A stretch of DNA of 64,000 bases from Aminicenans sp964648465 (GTDB lineage Bacteria > Acidobacteriota > Aminicenantia > Aminicenantales > Aminicenantaceae): the NCBI GenBank assembly GCA_964648465.1, contig CAZYMU010000002.1, forward strand, positions 1-64,000. The letters run 5' to 3'. The notes under the pieces are model-generated. The model saw nothing but the letters and a program-made list of their open reading frames with translations. It did not search any database and was not told the origin of the DNA. A program made the position numbers and the translations under genes. Shown in pieces: positions 33,120-42,549 of this stretch; positions within the stretch are counted from its first letter, which is position 1, and every line of letters starts with the position of its first letter.

Positions 33120-34465
33120 TGAAAAACAAAACAACTTTTATCTGCCAGAACTGCGGCTTTCATTCTCCGAAGTGGCTAGGCAGATGTCCGAGCTGTGGGG
33201 AATGGAGCACTTTAATCGAAGAAATAGAGGAAAAATTCCCCGAAGAAATTTCGTTTTCACCATCTGAACCACGTCTTTATGAAGAGATAAAGGAGACGAA
33301 AAAGAAAAGAATAGAGACAGGGATTGAGGAGTTAAATCGAGTTTTGGGGGGTGGGATTGTACCTGGTTCTCTTGTGCTGATTGGAGGGGCACCGGGGATA
33401 GGAAAATCTACACTGCTTCTTCAGGTAAGCCGGGATTTTGCCACTAAGGGTGAGAAAGTGCTTTATGTCTCGGGTGAAGAATCTCTGGAGCAGATCAAGC
33501 TGCGTGGGGATAGGCTTGGAGTTAAGGGTGGAGAGATGTATCTCTTGGCAGAAACAAATGTAGAAAGAATTATTTCTCATGCTGAGAAACTGAATCCCCT
33601 GGTTTTCGTCCTGGATTCAGTCCAGGCAGTTTTCTCGTCAAAGCTGTCTTCGACTCCGGGAACAATCAGCCAGGTTCGGGAAGTGACCAATCAGGTGTTT
33701 CGATTTGCAAAGAAAAACGAGATTTCATCTTTTCTTATCGGCCATATTACGAAAGAAGGCTCACTGGCAGGCCCTAAATCCCTTGAACACATTGTGGATG
33801 TAGTGCTTTACTTTGAAGGAGAAAGAGAACATAGCTATCGCGTACTCCGTGCTATTAAGAACAGGTTCGGTCCTGTTTCTGAGCTGGCAATATTTGAAAT
33901 GTATAGCCGGGGTCTTAAATCGGTTCAAAATCCATCCGCTTTTTTCTTGAAAGAAAGGCCAGCTGGTGCAGCGGGCAGCGCAGTTGTCTGTACTATTAAA
34001 GGGTCGAGGCCTTTATTGACAGAAATTCAGGCGCTAGTTTCTTCCACATTGTTTACCGGAAATCCGAGAAGAATGACAATAGGGCTTGATCATTTTAGAA
34101 CAGCCATGCTTTTAGCTGTTGTAGAAAAAAAACTTGGGTATAGTTTTGGAGGAGAAGATGTTTATATTAATGTTGCGGGGGGATTGGTAATTAATGAACC
34201 CGCCATGGATTTAGGTGTAATAATGGCGGTTGTTTCCTGTTTGAAAAATAAAGCGGTTCCTCCTGATTTAACAGTTTTTGGGGAAATAGGGCTAAGCGGA
34301 GAAGTGCGCTCTGTGAGCCAGCCCCTGGCGAGGGTTAAAGAAGCGGCATCCTTGGGCTTCAAGACTGTTGTTCTTCCCAAGGCCAATTTGGGAGAAGAGA
34401 ATATGCCGGATATAAATTTAATAGGAGTTCAAAATATTAAAGAAGCATTAAGAAATATTTTTTAA
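33119..34465 (+). CDS. radA: DNA repair protein RadA
   Basis: Recombination-associated ATPase/helicase. An N-terminal zinc finger (CQNCGFHSPKWLGRCPSCGEW) precedes Walker A GGAPGIGKSTLLLQ, the RadA-specific KNRFGP and a Lon-like C-terminal domain (GGLVINEPAMDLGVIMAVVS). The ATG at 33119 shares a base with the mlaD stop (TGATG); a GTG at 33116 is the alternative. Confidence 0.95.
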   Translation: MKNKTTFICQNCGFHSPKWLGRCPSCGEWSTLIEEIEEKFPEEISFSPSEPRLYEEIKETKKKRIETGIEELNRVLGGGIVPGSLVLIGGAPGIGKSTLLLQVSRDFATKGEKVLYVSGEESLEQIKLRGDRLGVKGGEMYLLAETNVERIISHAEKLNPLVFVLDSVQAVFSSKLSSTPGTISQVREVTNQVFRFAKKNEISSFLIGHITKEGSLAGPKSLEHIVDVVLYFEGEREHSYRVLRAIKNRFGPVSELAIFEMYSRGLKSVQNPSAFFLKERPAGAAGSAVVCTIKGSRPLLTEIQALVSSTLFTGNPRRMTIGLDHFRTAMLLAVVEKKLGYSFGGEDVYINVAGGLVINEPAMDLGVIMAVVSCLKNKAVPPDLTVFGEIGLSGEVRSVSQPLARVKEAASLGFKTVVLPKANLGEENMPDINLIGVQNIKEALRNIF

Positions 34466-34475
34466 GGAATATAAC

Positions 34476-35465
34476 ATGGGTATTTTTGCTTTTAGGTTAG
34501 TTGTTATTGTGTTAATCACATTAGCGGGGTATTTTTCCCCTCCTTTTCATTTGACGCAATACTATGGGGCCCTTATTGGGTTATTATTAAGTATAGGATT
34601 GATTTATCTTGAGACAAGAATAAGGAAAAGCCAGTTTAAAGTTGTCTGGGGATCCACCTTGGGGGTCATGGCTGGGATTCTTTTCGGCTGGTTGTTAGGT
34701 TTAATTTATCAGACAGTTGCTGGTGACGACTCGACTACGGCATTCATCAAGATTTTTTGTCTGGTCATTATGCCTTATATCGGGTTTTTAGTGGGTACAA
34801 AAAAATTTGAATGGTTTGAGCCGGCCAGCGTATTACGCTTTTTTAAAGAGAAGAGTACTGGGGAAAGCTATAAAGTACTTGACACAAGCGTGATAATTGA
34901 CGGCAGGATAAACGATATTTGCAATACGGCTTTCATAGACGGAACGCTTATTGTTCCCCAGTTTGTTCTTAAGGAGCTTCAGTTTATTGCGGATTCTTCT
35001 GATCCGATTAAGAGACAGAGGGGAAGGAGGGGGCTTGAGGTTTTGGATCATCTCCAGAAGTCCTCTCAGGTGTCTATTGTGATTTCTGAAATCGATTTTC
35101 CTGATGTAAAAGATGTTGATTCCAAGCTCATAGAATTCGCAAAACACCAGGATGCCAAGATCGTCACAAATGATTTTAACCTTAGTAAGGTTGCCAGCCT
35201 TCAAGGAATTCCTGTGCTCAACATCAATGAGCTTGCAAGCGCTTTGAAACCTGTTGTGTTGCCAGGAGAAACAATCGGAGCATTTATTCTTAAAGAAGGA
35301 AAAGAAAAAGACCAGGGAATTGCCTATCTCGATGATGGCACTATGGTTGTTGTTGACAATTCAAGAAAGATGATCGGGCAGACTGTTGACGTTACTGTCA
35401 CCTCTGTGCTTCAGACAACAGTGGGTAAGATGATATTCGGACGCTACAATGAAGAGGGACAATGA
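34476..35465 (+). CDS. PIN-TRAM domain membrane protein (YacL family)
   Basis: Three or four N-terminal membrane helices (to ~residue 108) are followed by a PIN domain with the acidic set D in VLDTSVIIDGRI, E in KELQFIA and D in IVTNDFNL, then a C-terminal TRAM domain (EGKEKDQGIAYLDDGTMVVV). This is the membrane PIN-TRAM nuclease family. It sits between radA and ispD, a common gene order in Firmicutes. The ribosome site is AAGGA. Confidence 0.92.
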   Translation: MGIFAFRLVVIVLITLAGYFSPPFHLTQYYGALIGLLLSIGLIYLETRIRKSQFKVVWGSTLGVMAGILFGWLLGLIYQTVAGDDSTTAFIKIFCLVIMPYIGFLVGTKKFEWFEPASVLRFFKEKSTGESYKVLDTSVIIDGRINDICNTAFIDGTLIVPQFVLKELQFIADSSDPIKRQRGRRGLEVLDHLQKSSQVSIVISEIDFPDVKDVDSKLIEFAKHQDAKIVTNDFNLSKVASLQGIPVLNINELASALKPVVLPGETIGAFILKEGKEKDQGIAYLDDGTMVVVDNSRKMIGQTVDVTVTSVLQTTVGKMIFGRYNEEGQ

Positions 35466-36127
35466 GCAGGATTTCTGCGATTGTAGTTGCTGCTGGCAAA
35501 GGGAAAAGATTTGGTTCTTCCAAACAATTTGTTCTTTTAAAGGGAGAGCCGGTCTTGGATCACTGTTTGGAAAGGTTTGAAGCGCATAAAGCTATTTCAG
35601 AAATCATTTTAGTATTGGGGAATAAAGAATTTGAAAGGAAATATCTTGAGCATTATAGCAAGATATCGGCGATTGCAAATGGAGGGAGAAGGAGGCAAGA
35701 TTCTGTGATTTCGGGTTTTAATCGAATTGACCAAAAGAATACAGATATTGTGCTTGTGCATGACGGTGTAAGGCCTCTAATCACAGGGGATTTACTCGAT
35801 AGGGTTATAGATGCGGCCCAGAAAAAGGGAGCTGCAGTACCTGTTATTCCTGTGGAAGATACACTCAAGCTGGTTAGGGGAAAAGATGTTCTTCGGACAG
35901 TAGCCAAGACAGGGCTTTTCAGGGTTCAAACCCCTCAGGGTTTTTCTTGCAAGGTGCTAAAGAAGGCACTGGATAAAGCAGTAGAGGATGATTATTATGG
36001 GACGGACGAAGCGGTCCTTGTAGAAAGAACAGGAATTGAGATATGTGCCGTCGAGGGAGACCCGAGAAACATAAAAGTTACGACTCCCGACGATATAATA
36101 ATTGCGGAGGCTTTTCTTGAAGATTAA
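35462..36127 (+). CDS. ispD: 2-C-methyl-D-erythritol 4-phosphate cytidylyltransferase
   Basis: MEP pathway step 3. The nucleotide-binding start VVAAGKGKRFGSSKQFVLLK, the conserved VLVHDGVRPLI and the C-terminal EGDPRNIKVTTPDDI are diagnostic. The ATG overlaps the PIN-TRAM stop (ATGA). It runs directly into ispF. Confidence 0.95.
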   Translation: MSRISAIVVAAGKGKRFGSSKQFVLLKGEPVLDHCLERFEAHKAISEIILVLGNKEFERKYLEHYSKISAIANGGRRRQDSVISGFNRIDQKNTDIVLVHDGVRPLITGDLLDRVIDAAQKKGAAVPVIPVEDTLKLVRGKDVLRTVAKTGLFRVQTPQGFSCKVLKKALDKAVEDDYYGTDEAVLVERTGIEICAVEGDPRNIKVTTPDDIIIAEAFLED

Positions 36128-36596
36128 AACAGGCTTTGGTTATGATGTGCACAAACTTGTTGAGGGAAGGAAGCTTTTTTTAGGTGGAGTCGAAGTCCCT
36201 TTTTCAAAGGGACTGATTGGCCATTCAGATGGAGATTGTTTGATTCATGCTGTTGTCGATGCTTTGTTAGGAGCTGCGGGCGAAAGGGATATAGGTCAGT
36301 GCTTTCCTGATACTGACCCGAAGTATAAAAATGTTAGAAGTACGAGCTTATTGAAGGAAGTTGTCCGAAGGATAAAAGAAAAAAATGTTGAGATCCTGAA
36401 TATTGACTCTATTATCATTGCAGAAAAGCCACATCTTGCATCTTATGTTCCACAGATGAAAGAGATGTTATGTTCTATCATTAATATTAAACAGGAAGAC
36501 TTTGGAATTAAAGCCAAGACTAATGAAGGCCTGGGGATGATCGGTAAGGGGGAAGCTATTGCCGCATTGGCTGTTGTTCTTGTGCAGAAGAACTAG
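36117..36596 (+). CDS. ispF: 2-C-methyl-D-erythritol 2,4-cyclodiphosphate synthase
   Basis: MEP pathway step 5. Motifs: KTGFGYDVHKLVEGRKL (Asp and His metal ligands), IGHSDGDCLIHAVVDALLGA, and KTNEGLGMIGKGEAIAA. A TTG at 36117 has GGAGG six or seven bases upstream, giving MKIKTGFGYDVH; a TTG at 36102 is in frame but would lie at that ribosome site. It overlaps ispD by 11 bases. Confidence 0.95.
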   Translation: MKIKTGFGYDVHKLVEGRKLFLGGVEVPFSKGLIGHSDGDCLIHAVVDALLGAAGERDIGQCFPDTDPKYKNVRSTSLLKEVVRRIKEKNVEILNIDSIIIAEKPHLASYVPQMKEMLCSIINIKQEDFGIKAKTNEGLGMIGKGEAIAALAVVLVQKN

Positions 36597-36661
36597 ATGT
36601 TAAGTCTTGATATTAAAGGTGGGATTTAAAACGAAGAGAAGGACATGAAGAAAAAAAAGGC

Positions 36662-36740
36662 GGGATTGGCTGAACTTGAAGGCTTATTCTGCCTCTAAAG
36701 GAGAGAATAATTCTCTCGGAATCGAAGGTCAACCAATCCC
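36662..36740 (+). ncRNA. Structured element with a three-way-junction fold
   Basis: GGGATTGGCTGA (36662-36673) pairs with TCAACCAATCCC (36729-36740), 11 of 12 positions. Inside, AGGC/GCCT (36680-36694) and GAGAGA/TCTCTC (36701-36717) form two hairpins. A terminator follows six bases later, so a short transcript or the ispF 3' end would carry it. No known family is recognised. Confidence 0.4.
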
Positions 36741-36745
36741 TGATT

Positions 36746-36774
36746 TTGATGATTGTACTCATCAATCTTTTTTT
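36746..36774 (+). terminator. Rho-independent terminator after ispF
   Basis: TTGATGA (36746-36752) and TCATCAA (36759-36765) form a perfect 7-bp stem with a 6-base loop, followed by a run of seven T (36768-36774). Confidence 0.65.
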
Positions 36775-36789
36775 CATAAACACTGGTCC

Positions 36790-36975
36790 TTAAGTAAGGC
36801 TTGTTTTAAGAACAGGAGCATCGGCATTCGACATTACGTTTGATATGATTTCATAACCTGCATATTTTCCCATCTTGGCCAGGTCCAAGGCTGCAGAAGT
36901 AACAATCAGGTTGAACCCGATGAAAGTGAGTAAAAGTGCCACCATGAAAATTCCTATTTTTGTTTTGAATTTCAT
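36790..36975 (-). CDS. Small exported or membrane protein (61 aa)
   Basis: A strong AAAGGAGG site lies five bases before the ATG at 36975, which settles the start; the longer in-frame ATG at 36993 overlaps that site. The product is MKFKTKIGIFMVALLLTFIG followed by a short soluble tail ending APVLKTSLT. One hydrophobic segment (residues ~7-28) fits a signal or anchor. It is divergent from serC. No family is recognised. Confidence 0.65.
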   Translation of the reverse strand: MKFKTKIGIFMVALLLTFIGFNLIVTSAALDLAKMGKYAGYEIISNVMSNADAPVLKTSLT

Positions 36976-37154
36976 TTTAACCTCCTTTGTCATTTGATCT
37001 CATGTATATAGACGAAAGAAAATAAAAAAAGGTTGCATCTTGTGTTGATATCTTTCAACTATATTGAGATAATTATCACATTAAGATAGTTATAATAACT
37101 GAATAATTTATATGATATAAACTTATAATAAATGTCTAATAAGGAGACTCAACG

Positions 37155-38267
37155 ATGAAACCTGCAATCAAACCTAAAAACCCATGTTTTTCTTCCGGCC
37201 CATGTGCCAAGCACCCGGATTATTCTCTTGATGAACTCAGAGATGCGCCTATTGGTCGTTCTCACAGGAGTACCCTGGGAAAGGGAAAATTAAAAGAATC
37301 AATCGAGAGAACAAAAGAAATACTCGGCCTGCCGCCTGATTATCGGGTTGGCATCGTTGCCGGTTCCGACACAGGAGCGTTCGAGATGGCCATGTGGTCC
37401 ATGCTTGGGCCACGCGGTGTGGATGTATTTGTATGGGAATCATTTAGTAAAGGTTGGGCTACTGATATTCAGCAGCAGCTAAAACTGGAAAACGCGCGGG
37501 TTTTTAAGGCAGAATACGGAAAATTACCGGATTTTTCCCAGGCCGATTTCAATAATGACGTTGTGTTTGTATGGAACGGCACGACAAGCGGTGTTAAGGT
37601 CCAAAACGGAGACTGGATTCCGGATGATCGTGCCGGTCTGACATTGTGTGATGCAACATCTGCAATCTTTGCCATGGAGATCCCATATCATAAACTTGAT
37701 GTCATCACCTATTCCTGGCAGAAAGTGCTTGGAGGAGAAGCTGCTCATGGTGTTCTTATTCTCTCACCGCGTGCAGTAGAGAGGATTGAAAGTTATGAAC
37801 CACCATGGCCTATGCCGAAAATCTTTCGTATGAAGAAGAAAGGGAAATTCATGGAGGGCATCTTTCAGGGCGCGCCTATTAATACTCCTTCGATGCTTGC
37901 CAATGAGGATTATCTAGTGGCTTTAAACTGGGTTGAATCCGTCGGAGGACTGCAAGAATTGATCAGGCGCAGTAATGCCAATCTGAAAGTCTGGGAGAAT
38001 TTTGTAGCGAAACACGATTGGATTACCTTCCTGGCAGAAGATAAAGAGACACGCTCTAATACGAGTGTCTGTTTCAAACTCGACCTGCCTGAAGAGAAGT
38101 TGAAAGAGCTGGTGAAGATTCTTGCCGACGAGAAGGTAGCCTATGACTGCAGCTCATACCGTGATGCTCCACTGGGTTTGCGTTTCTGGAGCGGGGCCAC
38201 AGTTGAAGCCTCTGATCTTGAGATCGTCACACAGTGGATCGAATGGGCTTATAACGAAGTTAAATAA
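37155..38267 (+). CDS. serC: Phosphoserine transaminase
   Basis: PLP enzyme of serine synthesis. Motifs include CFSSGPCAKHPDYSL, GIVAGSDTGAFEMAMWSML, and the PLP-lysine region ITYSWQKVLGGEAAHG. The 370-residue length and SSGPCAK opening match the Methanosarcina/alphaproteobacterial type of SerC rather than the enterobacterial form. AAGGAG lies upstream. It has its own spacer of 179 bases shared with a divergent small gene. Confidence 0.92.
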   Translation: MKPAIKPKNPCFSSGPCAKHPDYSLDELRDAPIGRSHRSTLGKGKLKESIERTKEILGLPPDYRVGIVAGSDTGAFEMAMWSMLGPRGVDVFVWESFSKGWATDIQQQLKLENARVFKAEYGKLPDFSQADFNNDVVFVWNGTTSGVKVQNGDWIPDDRAGLTLCDATSAIFAMEIPYHKLDVITYSWQKVLGGEAAHGVLILSPRAVERIESYEPPWPMPKIFRMKKKGKFMEGIFQGAPINTPSMLANEDYLVALNWVESVGGLQELIRRSNANLKVWENFVAKHDWITFLAEDKETRSNTSVCFKLDLPEEKLKELVKILADEKVAYDCSSYRDAPLGLRFWSGATVEASDLEIVTQWIEWAYNEVK

Positions 38268-38368
38268 ACTTCTGAGGAAATCTCTTTCCAGAGCTGACAG
38301 TTTTTCAGTTTACATCTCATGGATTGTATAAGGTTTTCTCTAAATTACAGAAAAAAAGGTGAGCATTT

Positions 38369-39052
38369 ATGGAAAATATATTTGATTTCAGAGCGGTTGT
38401 TTTTGATATGGACGGTACTCTCCTTGATACGCTTGAAGATATTGCCGATTCAATGAATGCTGTTTTAAAAGAAATGGGTTTTCCTGTCCACAACATTGAG
38501 GCATATAAGGCTTTCACAGGCGATGGGATAGTTCCTCTCGTCGAAAGAGCTTTTCCCCCTGAGTTCCGTGATAAGGAGACTGTCAAGGCTGGAGTAGAGA
38601 AGATGCAGAAGGAATACGACTTGCACTGGTCAAGCAAGACACGTCCTTACAATGGCATCCCTGAACTTCTGGATGAATTGGTTCGACGCAAGATACAAAT
38701 AACCATTCTTTCAAATAAGCTGGACAGGTTCACGAAACTGACTGCGAGAAAGTTTTTGTCTGAGTGGCCTTTTGCACAGATCATAGGAATAACGCCATCA
38801 ATCCCAAAAAAGCCTGCACCAGACGGAGCACTCTTGATTGCCCGTGATCTTGGTTTCAGCCCTGAAGAATTCGTATATATAGGGGATACGGATGTTGACA
38901 TGAAAACAGCCAATGCGGCCGGCATGTTTCCTGTTGGTGCTCTCTGGGGATTCAGGAACAGGGAGGAGCTTATTGAAAATGGTGCTAGTGTTGTAATTGA
39001 GAATCCTCTCGAGGCTTTAAGATTGTTTGATAACGGGAAAATAATATCATGA
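38369..39052 (+). CDS. HAD phosphatase, phosphoglycolate phosphatase-like
   Basis: HAD superfamily subfamily IA. Motif I is VVFDMDGTLLDTLEDI, motif II ITILSNKLDRF, motif III KKPAPDGA, motif IV YIGDTDVDMKTANAAGM. The Gph-like family fits in length (227 aa) and motif spacing, but substrate cannot be read from sequence. AAAGGTGAG precedes the ATG. It follows serC by about 100 bases. Confidence 0.85.
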   Translation: MENIFDFRAVVFDMDGTLLDTLEDIADSMNAVLKEMGFPVHNIEAYKAFTGDGIVPLVERAFPPEFRDKETVKAGVEKMQKEYDLHWSSKTRPYNGIPELLDELVRRKIQITILSNKLDRFTKLTARKFLSEWPFAQIIGITPSIPKKPAPDGALLIARDLGFSPEEFVYIGDTDVDMKTANAAGMFPVGALWGFRNREELIENGASVVIENPLEALRLFDNGKIIS

Positions 39053-39147
39053 ATAGTGTGGGCGTGTGAATTATCCAGTTTAGATAACCTTAATTACCTA
39101 AATTACCTATAAGCCTTTGGATTTTTAAGGGAAATATATTAGTATTA

Positions 39148-40644
39148 ATGATAATGGAAAATATTAGGGTTCGTTTTGCGCCCAGCCCTACGGGATTTAT
39201 CCATGTGGGGAATGCGAGGACAGCTCTGTTTAACTGGCTTTTTGCAAGGCAGCAGGGAGGGATTTTTATTCTCAGGATAGAAGATACTGATCTTGAAAGG
39301 TCGGCTGTTAAATACGAGGAGGAGTTGATAGAAGACCTGAAATGGCTGGGACTGAATTGGGATGAAGGCCCTGACAGGGAAGGAAATTTCGGTCCTTACA
39401 GGCAGTCCCTCCGCCTTGAAATATACAAAACCCACACACAGAGATTGCTGAAAGAAGGGAAAGCGTATTATTGTTTTTGTGCGCCAGAGGAACTGCAAAC
39501 AGAAAGAAAAAAAGCAATAGCTTCAGGTAAAATGCCAGTTTACAGCGGAAAATGCCGCTCAATACCTAAAGATGAATCCTTGAGGCGGATCGAAGCCGGA
39601 GAACAAGCTGCAGTTAGACTCCGCACTCCAGGGAAGGGCAGTTTAAATTATATTGACCTGGTCAGAGGGAAGATTGAATTTGACCTGGGACTGGTCGGAG
39701 ACCCGGTTCTTGTCCGTTCCAGCGGACTCCCTGCTTATAATTATGCTGTTGTCATAGATGATTCTTTGATGGAAATCACTCATGTGATTAGAGGGGAAGA
39801 TCACATTTCCAACACTCCTCGTCAGATCCTTGCATATGAGGCTCTTGGCTTTTCCCTTCCTCATTTTGCTCACCTTTCAATGGTTATGGGTAAGGACAAC
39901 ACACGGTTGAGCAAACGTCATGGGGCTACTGCTGTCGGTCAGTTCAAAAAAGACGGGATTCTCTCATCCGCCCTTTTCAACTATTTAGCATTGCTTGGAT
40001 GGACTCCCCCAGGAGAGAGGGAAGTTTTAGCAAGAGAAGAATTGGCTGAGACTTTTGTTCTAAATAAAGTCAGCCGTTCTTCTGCAATTTTTGATTATGA
40101 CAAGCTGCATTGGATAAACCGCCAGCATATGCAACAACTAGCTTCCATGCAGCAAGCTGAGCTGGCGTATCCTTATTTAAAAGATTCCGGCCTCATGCCT
40201 GAAGTAATGTCCGATGCCCACTGGATATGGCTGGAAAAAGTGGCGGCAAGTTTAATCCAACGTGTAAACCGCTTCTCGGATTTTCCTGCTCAGGTTGCCA
40301 TGCTTTTCGATTTTTCTCCTAAGGATATGGAGCATGAGGCAAGAGAGGAGCTTCGAGAAGATACGGCTTTCCGAGTTATTAAACTCTTTAATGAAAAGAT
40401 ATCTCAAATTAAAGAATTTAATTTTGATAAATTTGCTGTTGTAGCAAAAGAAATCAAGACAGAGACCGGCTGTAAAGGTAAGGATCTTTACCATCCGCTG
40501 CGCATTGCTCTTACCACGAGAGGATCTGGTCTTGATCTTGATAAATTTATTCCTATAGTAGAACAGGGCGCAAAACTCGAATTCCCGGTGACCATGAAAA
40601 ACTGTGCACAGCGTGTGACTGAGGTGTTGGATTTTTTGGGATAA
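39148..40644 (+). CDS. gltX: Glutamyl-tRNA synthetase
   Basis: Class I synthetase. The HIGH-type motif is RFAPSPTGFIHVGNARTALF and the KMSKS-type motif is NTRLSKRHGAT; LRIEDTD and a C-terminal anticodon-binding helical domain are present. At 498 aa it is of normal length. A second in-frame ATG is two codons downstream. GlnS is encoded directly after it, so this GltX is probably discriminating and charges only tRNA-Glu. Confidence 0.96.
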   Translation: MIMENIRVRFAPSPTGFIHVGNARTALFNWLFARQQGGIFILRIEDTDLERSAVKYEEELIEDLKWLGLNWDEGPDREGNFGPYRQSLRLEIYKTHTQRLLKEGKAYYCFCAPEELQTERKKAIASGKMPVYSGKCRSIPKDESLRRIEAGEQAAVRLRTPGKGSLNYIDLVRGKIEFDLGLVGDPVLVRSSGLPAYNYAVVIDDSLMEITHVIRGEDHISNTPRQILAYEALGFSLPHFAHLSMVMGKDNTRLSKRHGATAVGQFKKDGILSSALFNYLALLGWTPPGEREVLAREELAETFVLNKVSRSSAIFDYDKLHWINRQHMQQLASMQQAELAYPYLKDSGLMPEVMSDAHWIWLEKVAASLIQRVNRFSDFPAQVAMLFDFSPKDMEHEAREELREDTAFRVIKLFNEKISQIKEFNFDKFAVVAKEIKTETGCKGKDLYHPLRIALTTRGSGLDLDKFIPIVEQGAKLEFPVTMKNCAQRVTEVLDFLG

Positions 40645-40677
40645 CTTTGGCCTTTAAAGGATAATGGAGACAGTCTC

Positions 40678-42435
40678 ATGAAAGACAAAAGATCAGAATC
40701 AGCAAAGCTAGAAACCTTTAAAAATACATTCAAAAAAGATTCACCATTAGTTTCCAATTTTATACGCGATATAATTGAGAAAGACATAAAAAACAATAAG
40801 AATGATGGCCGGGTTCATACAAGGTTTCCGCCGGAGCCGAACGGCTATCTGCATATTGGACATGCCAAATCTCTCTGCCTGAATTTTGGTTTTGCCGCTG
40901 AATACGGTGGCCTTTGTAATCTGCGCTTCGATGATACCAATCCCAGCAAAGAAGAGGCTGAATATGTTGAATCTATCATGGAAGATGTCAGATGGCTCGG
41001 GTTTGATTGGGGTGATAGGTTATATTATGCCTCTGACTATTATGAGCAGCTTTATGATTATGCTGTTCAACTGATCGAAGCCGGTAATGCATATGTCTGC
41101 AGTTTGAGTCCTGATGAAATCAGGGAATACCGTGGGACTCTGACTCGGCCGGGTAAAGACAGTCCGTATCGTACGCGGCCAATTGAGGAGAATCTGGATA
41201 TGTTCATGCGTATGAAGGCAGGTGAATATAAAGACGGCTCTCATGTGCTTCGGGCCAAAATCGATATGGCTTCTCCGAATTTGAATATGCGTGATCCGGT
41301 GATCTACCGCATTTTGAGGGCCACGCATCACAGGACAGGTGACAAATGGTGCATTTACCCGATGTATGATTTTGCCCACTGCGTTTCAGACTCCATCGAA
41401 GGGATTACGCATTCTATTTGTACTCTGGAATTTGAAGACCATCGGCCGCTGTACGACTGGTTCCTCGATAAATTGGGAGTTTTTCACCCGCAGCAGATCG
41501 AATTTGCCCGCCTCAATCTGACATATACTGTTATAAGCAAGAGAAAACTTTTGGAGCTGGTCAAATTAGGTTATGCAACAGGATGGGATGACCCCAGGAT
41601 GCCCACTTTAGCAGGCATGCGTAGGCGAGGATATATGCCGGGTGCGATCAGGGATTTCTGTGAGAGAATTGGGGTGGCGAAAAGGGAAAGCTATGTTGAT
41701 ATTGCACTGCTCGAACACTGTCTCCGTGAAGAACTTAACAAGCGGGCCCCGCGTGTAATGGCAGTTTTACGTCCGCTGCGCGTTGTTATTGACAATTATC
41801 CGGAAGACAAAGTGGAGGAGTTAGATGCTGAGAATAACCCTGAGGATCCCGGTATGGGCACGCGGAAGATCCCTTTTTCTCGAGTGCTCTATATTGAAAA
41901 GGATGATTTTCGTGAGGATCCCCCGAAAAAATTTTTCCGCCTCTCCCCAGGGAGAGAAATACGTCTTAAACATGCTTATTATATTAAGTGTACAGGTGTT
42001 GTAAAAGACAAAAAGACCGGGGAGGTTGTTGAACTCCACTGTACCTATGATCCGGAAACGCGTGGGGGGTGGTCCAAGGACGGCCGAATGGTCAAAGGAA
42101 CATCCCATTGGGTTTCTGCAGCTCATTCCTTAGAAGCCGAGGTCCACTTATACAATTATCTTTTCACAAAAGAGAAGCCGGAGGAAGAAGGAAATGGCGG
42201 TGATTTTAAAACCTGTTTAAATCCTGATTCACTGGAGACTCTAACCTCTTGCAGAGTTGAACCCAGTCTTGCCGGTGCGAAACCTGGAAGTTTTTACCAG
42301 TTTCTCAGGAAGGGTTATTTCTGTGTGGATTCCGTTAATTCTTCCGATAAGGCACTTGTGTTTAACCGCACAGCGACTCTGCGCGATACTTGGGCCAAGA
42401 TTGAGAAAGCTCAGAAGAATAAGGGCAGTAGATAG
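40678..42435 (+). CDS. glnS: Glutaminyl-tRNA synthetase
   Basis: Class I synthetase of the GlnRS type: HTRFPPEPNGYLHIGHAKS (HIGH motif), LRFDDTNPSKEEAEYV, LTYTVISKRKLLELVK (KMSKS motif) and a C-terminal beta-barrel domain. 585 aa is slightly longer than E. coli GlnS. GGAGA precedes the ATG. With tRNA-Gln at 25.0 kb it allows direct glutaminylation. Confidence 0.96.
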   Translation: MKDKRSESAKLETFKNTFKKDSPLVSNFIRDIIEKDIKNNKNDGRVHTRFPPEPNGYLHIGHAKSLCLNFGFAAEYGGLCNLRFDDTNPSKEEAEYVESIMEDVRWLGFDWGDRLYYASDYYEQLYDYAVQLIEAGNAYVCSLSPDEIREYRGTLTRPGKDSPYRTRPIEENLDMFMRMKAGEYKDGSHVLRAKIDMASPNLNMRDPVIYRILRATHHRTGDKWCIYPMYDFAHCVSDSIEGITHSICTLEFEDHRPLYDWFLDKLGVFHPQQIEFARLNLTYTVISKRKLLELVKLGYATGWDDPRMPTLAGMRRRGYMPGAIRDFCERIGVAKRESYVDIALLEHCLREELNKRAPRVMAVLRPLRVVIDNYPEDKVEELDAENNPEDPGMGTRKIPFSRVLYIEKDDFREDPPKKFFRLSPGREIRLKHAYYIKCTGVVKDKKTGEVVELHCTYDPETRGGWSKDGRMVKGTSHWVSAAHSLEAEVHLYNYLFTKEKPEEEGNGGDFKTCLNPDSLETLTSCRVEPSLAGAKPGSFYQFLRKGYFCVDSVNSSDKALVFNRTATLRDTWAKIEKAQKNKGSR

Positions 42436-42484
42436 GTTGAAAAAAGAAAACGTATGAAAGCGATGTCTCTTAAAATATTATTAA

Positions 42485-42537
42485 CCCCTTTAACTTCTTT
42501 ATATTCTTTAGTTTCTTTATACTCTTTAGCTCCTTTA
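42485..42537 (+). repeat. Degenerate 9-bp tandem repeat
   Basis: Six units ending in CTTTA: CCCCTTTA, ACTTCTTTA, TATTCTTTA, GTTTCTTTA, TACTCTTTA, GCTCCTTTA, just downstream of glnS. Confidence 0.65.
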
Positions 42538-42549
42538 AAGAAGCTAAAG
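42524..42549 (+). terminator. Possible glnS terminator hairpin
   Basis: CTTTAGCT (42524-42531) pairs perfectly with AGCTAAAG (42542-42549) around a 10-base loop. The T-run is not adjacent (GGTTTTTAAA begins about 17 bases later), so this is tentative. Confidence 0.4.

Noticed and set aside
36662..36740. Hammerhead ribozyme or known riboswitch
   Set aside because: The three-way fold lacks the CUGAUGA/GAAA core, and no known aptamer signature is visible.
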